DNA from: Betaproteobacteria bacterium | GTDB lineage: Bacteria > Pseudomonadota > Gammaproteobacteria > Burkholderiales > SG8-39 | Direction: 5' to 3' | NCBI GenBank assembly: GCA_009693345.1 | Contig: SHXL01000016.1 | Span: 1 to 21,900, forward strand | DNA: 21,900 nucleotides | Shown: piece after piece, positions 13,529 to 21,293 of the stretch | How the letters are laid out: each line of letters opens with the position of its first letter | How positions within the stretch are numbered: the first letter of the stretch is position 1 | Translations under genes and position numbers: made by a program | Notes under the pieces: model-generated | What the model was told of the DNA's origin: nothing | The model's database searches: none | Seen by the model: the letters and a program-made list of their open reading frames with translations, nothing else

Positions 13529-15944
13529 ATGGCGACAATCAAGAAGCGTGGACGCAAGGCCCCGCCGCAGGCGCGGCGGAAGGCGCTCGCCCCAAGAAGA
13601 CAGCCGCTCCGGGAAAAACCAGCGACGCGTCGCTCAAGCAGCAGCTCGCCGAAGCGCGCGCCCAGCAGGCGGCGACGGCGAAGATCCTCAAGGTCATCGC
13701 AAGTTAGCCATCGGACGTGGCGCCGGTATTCAAGGCGCTGGCAGCACACGCCGCGAAAATCTGCGAAGCGAGCGACGTGCGAATTTTCCTCGCGGCAGGG
13801 GAAATCGTGCGGTATGCCGCAGGATTCGGCGACGTGCCGATCAAGGTAGGGGTCTTTCGACTGAATCGCGGTTCGGCTGTCGAGCGCTCGATCATCGATC
13901 GCTTGCCGGTTCACATTCAGGACACCCAAGCCGAATCTGCGAAGGAATACTCGCTTGGACGCGAGATTGCGCTTAAGACAGGCTGGCGCACCGTCCTCGC
14001 GGTTCCATTGATTCGCAAGAACACGGCGCTCGGCGGCATCAGCCTGCGCAGGCGGCAGGTGCGGCCCTTCACGGATAAGCAGATCACACTGCTCAAGACC
14101 TTCGCTGACCAGGCAGTGATCGCGATCGAGAACGTGCGCCTATTCAACGAGACAAAAGAGGCGCTCGAGCGGCAGACGGCGACGGCGGAAATCCTCAGGG
14201 TCATCAGCAGCTCGCCGACCGACACTCAGCCGGTGTTCGAGGCCATTGTGCAAAGCGGGCTGAACCTGTTCCCGAACGCTGCCATAGTCGTGACCCTTCC
14301 CGACGGCGATCGGATACGGCTCGCGGCGATCGCAGACGCGGATCCCCTCCACGCCGCGCAGTGGAAACAGCGTCACCAATTTCCGCTGACGCGCGAGTAC
14401 ATGCACGCCGTCGCCATTCTCGACCGCATGGTGATCGACGTGCCGGATGCCCAAGCCTACGAAGGCGGGCCGCTCGCGGCCGGAATCCGCAACTTCCTAG
14501 CCACCGGGAACCGCGCAATCACCATCATGCCGATGCTGCGCGCAGATGCGGTCATCGGCACGATAAGCGTAATACGGCTCGCGCCCGGTCCGCTGACGGA
14601 GAAACAGTTTTCGCTGCTGCGTACGTTCGCCGACCAAGCGGTAATCGCGATCGAGAATGTGCGCTTGTTCAAGGAGCTGGAATCGCGCACCGAGGCGCTT
14701 ACGCGCTCGGTGGGGCAGCTGACGGCGCTGGGGGAGGTGGGGCACAGGCGATCAGTTCGACGCTCGACGTGGAGACGGTGCTGAAGACGATCGTGTCGCG
14801 CGCGGTGCAGTTGACGGGCCTCGACGGCGGATCGATCTACGAATACGACGAGCGGGCCGAAGAATTTCACCTGCGTGCGACGGAGAACGTGGACGAGGAA
14901 TATCTTGCGGTGCTGCGCAGCACGCCGATCAGAAAAGGCGAGGGCGCGGTCGGGCGCGCGGGGGAGACGGGCGAGCCGATGCAGATTCCCGACATTCAGG
15001 ACAAGGGGTACAAGACACGCCTGCGCGACGCGCTCATCCGCGCCGGGTACCGCGCGGTGCTGGTGGTGCCGTTGCGGCGGGAAGAGCACGTCATCGGCGC
15101 CCTGTCGGTGACGCGCAAGACACCGGGCGCGTTCGCGCCCGAAATCGTGGAATTGCTCAATACCTTCGCCACGCAGTCGGCGATGGCGATCCAGAACGCG
15201 CGCCTGTTCCGCGAGATCGCGGAGAAAAGCAAGCAGCTTGAGCTGGCGAGCCAGCTCAAGTCGAACTTCCTCGCCAGCATGAGCCACGAACTGCGGACGC
15301 CCTTGAACGCGATCCTCGGCTTCAACGAGATGATCCTCGGCCAGGTCTACGGCGAGGTGCCCGCGGACATGCAGGAGCCGCTCGCCGACATCCAGACCAG
15401 CGACAAGCACCTGCTGCGCCTCATTAACAACGTACTGGATCTGGCCAAGATCGAGGCCGGGCGCATGGAGCTCTCGCTCTCGGATTACTCGGTGCACGAC
15501 ACGGTGGCGAGCGTGCACTCGACCCTGCGGCCGCTCGCGGCGGAGAAGGGCCTGGAGTTCCTCGCCACCATTCCGAACGACGTGCCGCTCGCCTACGGCG
15601 ATGGCGGCCGCATCGCGCAGTGCCTGATGAACCTCGCCGGCAATTCGCTCAAATTCACCAAGGCGGGCAAGGTGGAGATTTTGGTGGTGGTAAAGGCCGA
15701 ACTGCTGGTCTACAAGGTTTCCGACACCGGCATCGGCATTGCGCCGGACAAGATCGACAGCCTGTTCACCGAGTTCAAGCAGACCGACGCCACCATCGCG
15801 AGCGAATACGGCGGCACGGGCCTGGGGCTTTCCATCAGCAAGAAGTTCGTCGAGATGCACGGCGGGCGGATCTGGATCGAGAGCGAACTGGGCAAGGGCT
15901 CCGCGTTCATCATCGAAGTGCCACTGCGGGTGAAAACATCATGA
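13529..15944 (+). pseudogene. Multi-GAF sensor histidine kinase gene with nonsense codon and frameshift(s)
   Basis: ATG 13529 has GGGGAGG (13516-13522) six bases upstream and opens MATIKKRGRKAPPQARRK, but the homologous continuation KKTAAPGKTSDASLKQQLAE is in another frame, so a shift near 13580-13605 is likely. After ATAKILKVIAS an in-frame TAG at 13705-13707 stands where serine is expected (SSPSDVAPVF). Two GAF domains follow (about 13717-14150 and 14200-14680). At 14743-14746 a CACA looks like a duplicated CA and moves the frame by two; the next frame carries AQAISSTLDVETV, a third GAF domain (14755-15210), the HisKA box SMSHELRTPLNAILGF and an intact HATPase (NLAGNSLKFT, DTGIGI, GGTGLGLSI), ending at TGA 15942-15944. 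The kinase core alone is intact and could still be made by reinitiation. It overlaps the response regulator start. Confidence 0.85.
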
Positions 15945-16315
15945 GCGGCAAGACGATTCTGTACGTCGAGGAAAACGAGATGAACCGCAAGATCGTGCGC
16001 GACCTGCTGAAGCGCACGACCTACACCCTCGTCGAGGCGCACGACGGCGAGGCGGGCGTGGCGAAGGCGCTGGAGATCCGCCCGGACCTGATCCTGATGG
16101 ACATCCAGCTGCCGAAGATCTCCGGCATGGAGGCGACGCGGCAGCTGCGCGCGGATGCGGTGACCGCGAATACCCCCATCATCGCCATCACTTCCTTCGC
16201 GCTCTCGGGCGACGAGCAGAAGGCGAAGGAAGCCGGCGCTACCGCCTATCTCGCAAAACCCTACAGTCCCTTTGACCTGCTGAACCTCATCCGCAAACTC
16301 CTCCCCGAGGCGTGA
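15941..16315 (+). CDS. Single-domain response regulator (CheY/DivK-like receiver)
   Basis: The 124-residue protein is one receiver domain with no output domain. The acidic pocket is E10-E11 (VEENEMN), the phospho-acceptor is D54 in LILMDIQLPKISGMEA, the switch threonine is T84 (AITSFA) and the conserved lysine is K106 in LAKPYSPFD. Its ATG overlaps the kinase TGA (ATGA), so it is the natural partner of the adjacent histidine kinase, receiving phosphate and then acting through protein contacts. It is intact although the upstream kinase gene is broken, so if the lesions are real its phosphorylation would depend on the residual kinase core or another kinase. Confidence 0.93.
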   Translation: MSGKTILYVEENEMNRKIVRDLLKRTTYTLVEAHDGEAGVAKALEIRPDLILMDIQLPKISGMEATRQLRADAVTANTPIIAITSFALSGDEQKAKEAGATAYLAKPYSPFDLLNLIRKLLPEA

Positions 16316-16330
16316 GATCATTGCCTCGGG
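16304..16330 (+). other. Perfect 8-bp inverted repeat spanning the response regulator stop
   Basis: CCCGAGGC (16304-16311) and GCCTCGGG (16323-16330) can form an 8-bp stem with an 11-base loop holding the TGA stop region. It ends just before the AAAG that precedes ATG 16337. There is no T-run after it, so it is not a standard intrinsic terminator; it might act as an mRNA processing or attenuation hairpin before the DUF3301 gene. Confidence 0.5.
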
Positions 16331-16336
16331 AAAGAA

Positions 16337-16645
16337 ATGTGGGAAACGGCTGCCATCGTCCTGATCATCGCGGGAATCTTCTTCTGGGTGGACAGCCTGC
16401 GGGCGCGCGAGCGCGCGCTCGCCGCCGGGCGCGGCGCCTGCGAGCGCTATGGCGTCCAGCTGCTCGATGAAACCGTGCAGTTCGCGAAGCTGCGCCTCGC
16501 GCGCGACGACGAGGGCCGCCTGCGCCTGCGGCGCACTTATACGTTCGAATTCTCCGATACCGGCAACAACCGGCGTCACGGCGCCATCGTGATGCTCGGC
16601 GCCGACCTGCAGGACATGCAGCTCGAGCCGTACGGGCTGCAATGA
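16337..16645 (+). CDS. DUF3301 family small membrane protein
   Basis: The 102-residue protein has one N-terminal membrane segment (AAIVLIIAGIFFWVDSL) and then a soluble part with ARERALAAGRGACERYGVQLLDETVQFAKLRLARDDEGRLRLRRTYTFEFS, which is the DUF3301 pattern. The function of the family is unknown. It is probably anchored in the inner membrane with the soluble part in the cytoplasm, judged from the positive residues after the segment. The start is ATG 16337 with GGGAAAG nearby; the stop overlaps the ferredoxin-NADP reductase start (ATGA), an arrangement that suggests co-expression. Confidence 0.8.
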   Translation: MWETAAIVLIIAGIFFWVDSLRARERALAAGRGACERYGVQLLDETVQFAKLRLARDDEGRLRLRRTYTFEFSDTGNNRRHGAIVMLGADLQDMQLEPYGLQ

Positions 16646-17382
16646 GAAAATGGCTTGAAGGCAGGGTGCTGGAGAACCGTGCGTGGACTGAGACGCTGTT
16701 CTCGTTGCGCGTTGAGTCACCAGCGTTGCGATTCGAGGCGGGGCAGTTCGTTCGCATTGCTCTTGACATGGAAGGCGAGCGCATCGCGCGGCCGTTTTCC
16801 TTCGTCAATGCGCCGTCCGACCCGGTGCTGGAGTTCTACGGCGTGATCGTGCCTGAGGGGCCGCTGTCGCCGGGGCTTGCGCGCCTGCAGACGGGCGATG
16901 CGCTCTACGTTGCGGACAATCCCTCAGGTTTCCTCGTCCTCGGAGAAGTACCGCCGGCCGAGGACCTCTGGCTGCTCGCCACCGGCACCGGCATCGCGCC
17001 GTTTCTTTCGATCCTGCGTACTGAGACGCCTTGGCAGCGCTACCGGCGCGTGATCCTGGTGCATGCGGTGAGGCTCGCTAGCGAGCTGGTATACAGGGAT
17101 ATTGTTCTTGAATTGCAATCCAGCCGGAAGCAATTCAGTTACCTCAGTTTTGTCAGTAGAGAAATACATCCGAAATCTCTTGCAGGCCGCATTCCGGATG
17201 CAATCCGCGACGGGCGGCTGGAAGCCGCGGCCGGCGCGCCGATCGCGCCGGAGCGCTCGCAGTTCATGCTTTGCGGCAACCCGGGAATGCTGAAGGACGC
17301 CGCCGCCGCGCTGGCCCTGCGGGGCTTGTGCAAGAACCGGCGCCGCACGCCGGGCCAGATCACCGTCGAGAGCTTCTGGTGA
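16642..17382 (+). CDS. fpr: Ferredoxin--NADP reductase
   Basis: The 246-residue protein matches the short bacterial Fpr type that moves electrons between NADPH and ferredoxin or flavodoxin using FAD. Visible motifs are the FAD-binding R50-P-F-S-F (RxYS type), the NADP-binding ATGTGIAPFLS (113-123), CGNPGM at 211-216 and the C-terminal tail ITVESFW ending in an aromatic residue that stacks on the flavin. Cytosolic, no leader. Bases 17080-17195, encoding VYRDIVLELQSSRKQFSYLS and its continuation, are strikingly AT-rich with rare codons (ATA, AGA, TTG). It starts inside the DUF3301 gene end, and its stop lies 13 bases before the repeat that contains the next start codon. Confidence 0.93.
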   Translation: MRKWLEGRVLENRAWTETLFSLRVESPALRFEAGQFVRIALDMEGERIARPFSFVNAPSDPVLEFYGVIVPEGPLSPGLARLQTGDALYVADNPSGFLVLGEVPPAEDLWLLATGTGIAPFLSILRTETPWQRYRRVILVHAVRLASELVYRDIVLELQSSRKQFSYLSFVSREIHPKSLAGRIPDAIRDGRLEAAAGAPIAPERSQFMLCGNPGMLKDAAAALALRGLCKNRRRTPGQITVESFW

Positions 17383-17394
17383 CGCGTGCCGAGG

Positions 17395-17450
17395 CGTCAT
17401 CCCCGCGAAGGCGGGGATCCATGTGGGCCCCCGCCTTCGCGGGGGCGACA
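17395..17450 (+). repeat. Dispersed palindromic repeat, copy 3 (double unit at lipoprotein start)
   Basis: Two oppositely oriented units face each other: CCCCGCGAAGGCGGGG at 17401-17416 and its reverse complement CCCCGCCTTCGCGGGG within 17429-17446, separated by a short spacer holding ATCCATGTGGG. The pair can form a long GC-rich hairpin. Single half-units occur at 508-535 and 3698-3729. The ATG in the spacer (17421) is the best start of the following lipoprotein gene. Confidence 0.85.
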
Positions 17451-18272
17451 GCAATTCGCATTGCGGCTATTGCTGCAATGCTGTTGCTGTCGTCCTGCAG
17501 CGTCACGCGCCTCGCCTACAACAACGCCGACGTGATCCTGCGCTGGCAGGCCAACCACTACCTCGACTTCGAGGGCGAGCAGTCCGAGGAGCGGGACCGG
17601 AGCCTCGGCGCGTTCCTCGCCTGGCACCGCGCCGCGGCCCTGCCGCAGTACGCGCGGCTCGCCGAGGAGGCGTCCACGCGCGTGCTGCGCGGTATCAAGC
17701 TGGAGGACCTCGAATGGAGTTACGATGCGGTGCGTGCCCAGGTCCGGGAAGCTCTGGGCGTGGCCGCCGGTGAAGCGGCCGCACTGCTGGACCGGCTCAA
17801 CCCCGAGCAGATCCTCTATCTCGAGAAGCGGCTGGCCGAAGGCAACCGCGAGTTCGCAAAAGAACAGATTCATGGAACCATGGAAGAGCGCCACAAACGG
17901 CGAGTGAAGCGCAACATCGAGCGCATCGAGGAGTGGTTCGGCCCGCTGAGCGAGGCGCAGACCGAGCGCGTGCAGTTTTACAGCGCGCGCGCGCCGTTCT
18001 CCGCCGAGCTGCGCGACCGCGACCGCAAGCGCCGCCAGGCGGAGTTTGTCGCCATGCTGCGCGCGCGTGAAGCAAGGCGGCGCCTCGTGCAGTGGGTGCA
18101 GGATTGGGAAGGCGGCCGCGAGCCGGCCTATGCCGAAGCGTCTCGCGCGACGCACGCCGAATACGTCGGCCTGCTGCTCGACCTCGAGCGCACGCTCGCC
18201 GCCGAGCAGCGCGAACATCTGGCGAAGCGCCTGAAGCGCTTCTCGGAGCTGTTCGAATCGCTGGCCCGCTAA
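17421..18272 (+). CDS. DUF6279 family lipoprotein
   Basis: From ATG 17421 the product is 283 residues; an alternative GTG at 17379 overlaps the fpr stop (GTGA) and would add 14 residues, all or mostly repeat-derived. Residues 1-26 form a lipoprotein signal with lipobox LSSC and acceptor C26. The rest starts SVTRLAYNNADVILRWQANHYLDFEGEQ, the hallmark of DUF6279, and is a long charged helical protein (LNPEQILYLEKRLAEGN, RRVKRNIERIEEWFGPLSEAQ). Function is unknown; it should be anchored to a membrane facing the periplasm. The first residues, MWAPAFAGAT, are encoded by the right half of the double repeat, so the insertion seems to have rebuilt the start of the gene. Its TAA overlaps the ATG of the next gene by one base. 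Confidence 0.8.
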   Translation: MWAPAFAGATAIRIAAIAAMLLLSSCSVTRLAYNNADVILRWQANHYLDFEGEQSEERDRSLGAFLAWHRAAALPQYARLAEEASTRVLRGIKLEDLEWSYDAVRAQVREALGVAAGEAAALLDRLNPEQILYLEKRLAEGNREFAKEQIHGTMEERHKRRVKRNIERIEEWFGPLSEAQTERVQFYSARAPFSAELRDRDRKRRQAEFVAMLRAREARRRLVQWVQDWEGGREPAYAEASRATHAEYVGLLLDLERTLAAEQREHLAKRLKRFSELFESLAR

Positions 18273-20482
18273 TGAACGAGCGCAGCAACATCGAGGACAC
18301 GATACCGCCGTCGGATGGAGCTGGCAACCCGCCCGCGGGTTACGCGGGCCGGCCGCGCGACGCGCAGCTCGAGTACAAGGCGATCCTCGCCAACGCCTCG
18401 ATCGGCATCGCCTTCACGCGCGACCGCAGGTTCACGCTGTGCAATCCGAAATTCGCCGACATGCTCGGCTGGCAGGCGGAGGAACTGATCGGCAAGCCGG
18501 GCGAGGCGGTGTACCCGTCGCGCGAAAGCTACGAGGCGATGGGCGCGATCGCCATGCCGGTGCTCTCCGCCGGACGCCAGCTCGACCTCGAGTGGGAGCT
18601 GCGCCGCAAGGACGGCTCGACCTTCCCCGCGCGCATGATCGCGAAGTCGGTCAGCCCGACCGACAACCAGAAAGGCACGGTCTGGATCGTCGAAGACATC
18701 ACCGTGCGCAAGCGCGCCGAGGCGGAAATGCAGCGCCTGCTCGCCGAGCAGCAGGCGATCACCAACAACGTGATGATCGGGATCGTCTTCCTGCGCGACC
18801 GGAAGATCGTGCGCTGCAACCCGCGCTTCGAGCAGATGTTCGGCTACGAGACGGCCGAGCTGATCGGCAAGGACACGAGAATGCTGTTCCCGTCGGTGGA
18901 TGAGTACGAATCCGCGGGCGCCCGCATGTACGCGCGCCTCTCCACCGGCGAGGCCTATATCAACGAGCGGCAGTTGCTTCGCAAGGACGGCTCGCTCTTC
19001 TGGTGCAAGCTGGTGGCCAAGGCGATCGACCCGATGCAGCCCGAGGAAGGCACGATCGGGATTTACGAGGACATCACGGCGGCGCGCGAATCCCTCGAGG
19101 CCTCGCGCGCGGAGTTGAAGCGCGCGGTGGCCGAGCGCACGCTGGAGCTGCAGGTGGCCAACGAGCGCCTGCAGGCGGAGATCGGCGACCGCTGGCTGGC
19201 CGAGACGCGGGTGCAGCATCTCGCCGACCACGATCCCCTGACGGGACTGCCCAACCGCCGGCTGCTGGAGGACCGCCTCACCCAGGCGCTTGCCGCGAGC
19301 CAGCGCAATCGCAAGCAGACGGCGGTGGTGTTCGTCGACCTGGACCGCTTCAAGAGCATCAACGACACGCTCGGGCACGCGGCGGGCGACGTGGTGCTGA
19401 AGGAAGTCGCCGAGCGCCTGATGAAGCAGCTGCGCGTGGTGGACACCGTCTGCCGCATGGGCGGCGACGAATTCGTGGTGATCCTGCCCGAGATCAAGCG
19501 CGCCTCGGACGCCGCCAATGTCGCGGCCAAGATACTGGAGACGATGGCGCAGCCGTTCGTGGCCGAGGGGCGCGAGCTGCACATCACGACCTCGATCGGC
19601 ATCAGCGTGTTCCCGGACGACGGGCGCGACGCCGAAAGCCTGATCCGCAACGCCGATGCCGCGATGTACCACGCCAAGGGTACGGGGCGCGCGAACTACC
19701 AGTTCTTCACCGAGCAGATGAACCTGGCGGCATCGCGGCGCCTGGTGATCGAGAGCGACCTGCGCCGCGCGGTGCAGGAGAACGAGCTGCGGATGTACTA
19801 CCAGCCGGTCGTCGAAGCCGCGAGCGGCCGCGCCACTTCCTGGGAGGCGCTGTTGCGCTGGCAGCACCCCGCGCGCGGACGCGTCGCGCCCGGCGAGTTC
19901 ATCCAGGTTGCGGAGGATACCGGGCTGATCCTGCCGCTGGGCGAATGGACGCTCGAGGAAGCCTGCCGCTGGGCTTGTTCCGCCGACGCGCTGCCCGTGA
20001 GCGTCAATCTTTCGGCGCGCCAGTTCAGCGACCCGAAGCTGTTCGAACTGGTGGCGCGCGTCCTGAAGAGCACAGGCCTCACGCCGCAGCGGCTCGAGCT
20101 GGAAATCGCCGAAACGGTGGCGATGCAGCAGCCGGACATCGTCCTCGCCGCGCTGACAAAATTGAAGGGCCTGGGCGTGCGGCTCGCGCTGGACGATTTC
20201 GGCATCGGCCTTTCGGGCGTCGCCTACCTCAGCCGCGTCCCGGTGGACCTGATCAAGATCGATCGTTCGCTCATCTCCGGGGCGTCCGCGGAGGCCGACC
20301 GGCACCCGGTGGTACCGGCGATCGTCGGCCTGGGCCACGCCCTCGGCCTCAAGGTCGTGGCGAAGGGCGTGGAAACCGAAGCGCAGAAAGCGATGCTGCT
20401 TGCCTGCGGCTGCGATTACCTGCAGGGCTACCTGACCGGCAAGCCGGTGGACGGCGAAACCGCCTCCAGGGATTTCGTCTGA
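18272..20482 (+). CDS. PAS-PAS-GGDEF-EAL cyclic-di-GMP signalling protein with altered EAL site
   Basis: The 736-residue protein has two PAS domains (about 32-150 and 155-275), a coiled coil (275-312), a GGDEF domain (315-475) and an EAL domain (485-735). No membrane segment is seen. The cyclase motif GGDEF is intact at 397-401 and an RxxD inhibitory site is present at 388-391, five residues before it. In the EAL domain E525, N579, E611, E614, D641, D642, K662 and Q718 match the known active-site set, but the position of the catalytic glutamate in the usual AEGVET motif is K698 (VAKGVET), and loop 6 reads DDFGIGLSG in place of DDFGTGYSS. I infer an active diguanylate cyclase with a weak or dead phosphodiesterase. 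ATG 18272 overlaps the lipoprotein stop. Confidence 0.92.
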   Translation: MNERSNIEDTIPPSDGAGNPPAGYAGRPRDAQLEYKAILANASIGIAFTRDRRFTLCNPKFADMLGWQAEELIGKPGEAVYPSRESYEAMGAIAMPVLSAGRQLDLEWELRRKDGSTFPARMIAKSVSPTDNQKGTVWIVEDITVRKRAEAEMQRLLAEQQAITNNVMIGIVFLRDRKIVRCNPRFEQMFGYETAELIGKDTRMLFPSVDEYESAGARMYARLSTGEAYINERQLLRKDGSLFWCKLVAKAIDPMQPEEGTIGIYEDITAARESLEASRAELKRAVAERTLELQVANERLQAEIGDRWLAETRVQHLADHDPLTGLPNRRLLEDRLTQALAASQRNRKQTAVVFVDLDRFKSINDTLGHAAGDVVLKEVAERLMKQLRVVDTVCRMGGDEFVVILPEIKRASDAANVAAKILETMAQPFVAEGRELHITTSIGISVFPDDGRDAESLIRNADAAMYHAKGTGRANYQFFTEQMNLAASRRLVIESDLRRAVQENELRMYYQPVVEAASGRATSWEALLRWQHPARGRVAPGEFIQVAEDTGLILPLGEWTLEEACRWACSADALPVSVNLSARQFSDPKLFELVARVLKSTGLTPQRLELEIAETVAMQQPDIVLAALTKLKGLGVRLALDDFGIGLSGVAYLSRVPVDLIKIDRSLISGASAEADRHPVVPAIVGLGHALGLKVVAKGVETEAQKAMLLACGCDYLQGYLTGKPVDGETASRDFV

Positions 20483-20483
20483 T

Positions 20484-21293
20484 CTGACGAAGCCTTTCCT
20501 CCAGTTCTCGCACGCCAACGGCTTTCCCGCGTCGTGCTACGCGGCGCTGCTCGGTGCTCTGGCGCCGCGCCACCGGATCGGCGCGATCGAGGCGATCGGC
20601 ACCGATCCGCGCTATCCAGTGACCGAAGGCTGGCCGTTGCTCGTGCGCCAGCTCATCGACACGCTGGAACGCGATCATCGCGGCGAACCCGTTCTTGGCG
20701 TCGGCCACTCGCTCGGCGGCTACCTGACCTTCCTCGCCGCGGCGCAGCGCCCGGAGCTGTTCCGCGCCATCGTCATGATCGACGCCCCTGTCATCGGCGC
20801 GCTGAAGGGTCGGCTGCTCGGCGCCACCAAGCGCATCGGCGTCGTGGACCGCGTCACGCAGGCAGGCGCGACGCGCGACCGGCGAGCCGAGTGGTCGAGC
20901 CACGAGGAGGCGAAGGCGCATTTCCGCACGCGCAAGCTGTTCAGGGGTTTTACGGAGGAATGCCTGGACGACTACGTGCGCCACGGCCTTATTCGAGGGG
21001 AAAACCAAGCGCGACGGGAACATCACTACCGGCTGAAAATTGATCCGGCGATCGAGTATCAGATCTACCGCACCATTCCGCACGACATGCACCGGCAGCT
21101 GCGTCGCCTGCAGGTGCCCGCGGGATTCATCGGCGGCATGCACTCCGATATCCTGCGGCGCGTCGGCATGGGGCAGATGCGCGGCCGGGGCTTCCTCAAG
21201 CGCCGCGTGCCCGGCGGGCACCTGTTCCCGTTCGAGCATCCGGCGGAGGCCGCCGCCGCCATCGGTGGAATGCTGGAGGAACTGGGCGGCTAG
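20484..21293 (+). CDS. Alpha/beta hydrolase with non-standard or lost start codon
   Basis: Conserved sequence starts right after the EAL stop: FLQFSHANGFPASCYAALL is the usual opening of this hydrolase group, with HANG forming the oxyanion hole. The nucleophile serine is in GVGHSLGGYL, an acid candidate is D in GGMHSDIL, and the catalytic histidine is in VPGGHLFPFEHP. The only in-frame start candidate before the conserved part is CTG 20484, one base after the preceding TGA, with AGGGA at 20468-20472. GTG 20619 would remove the oxyanion region and is unlikely to be the real start. The length from CTG is 269 residues, normal for the family. The substrate is unknown. Its TAG shares three bases with the stop of the opposing gene. 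Confidence 0.75.
   Translation: MTKPFLQFSHANGFPASCYAALLGALAPRHRIGAIEAIGTDPRYPVTEGWPLLVRQLIDTLERDHRGEPVLGVGHSLGGYLTFLAAAQRPELFRAIVMIDAPVIGALKGRLLGATKRIGVVDRVTQAGATRDRRAEWSSHEEAKAHFRTRKLFRGFTEECLDDYVRHGLIRGENQARREHHYRLKIDPAIEYQIYRTIPHDMHRQLRRLQVPAGFIGGMHSDILRRVGMGQMRGRGFLKRRVPGGHLFPFEHPAEAAAAIGGMLEELGG

Noticed and set aside
13468..13707. A separate small gene starting at ATG 13468 before the sensor kinase
   Set aside because: Its end (LAEARAQQAATAKILKVIAS) is the usual coiled lead-in to the GAF domain of this kinase type, so it is part of the broken kinase gene.
18269..20518. A 749-codon open frame on the minus strand, opposite the GGDEF-EAL gene
   Set aside because: It mirrors a very GC-rich gene; its translation is Arg/His/Val-rich with no recognisable domain. 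Such antisense frames are common at this base composition.
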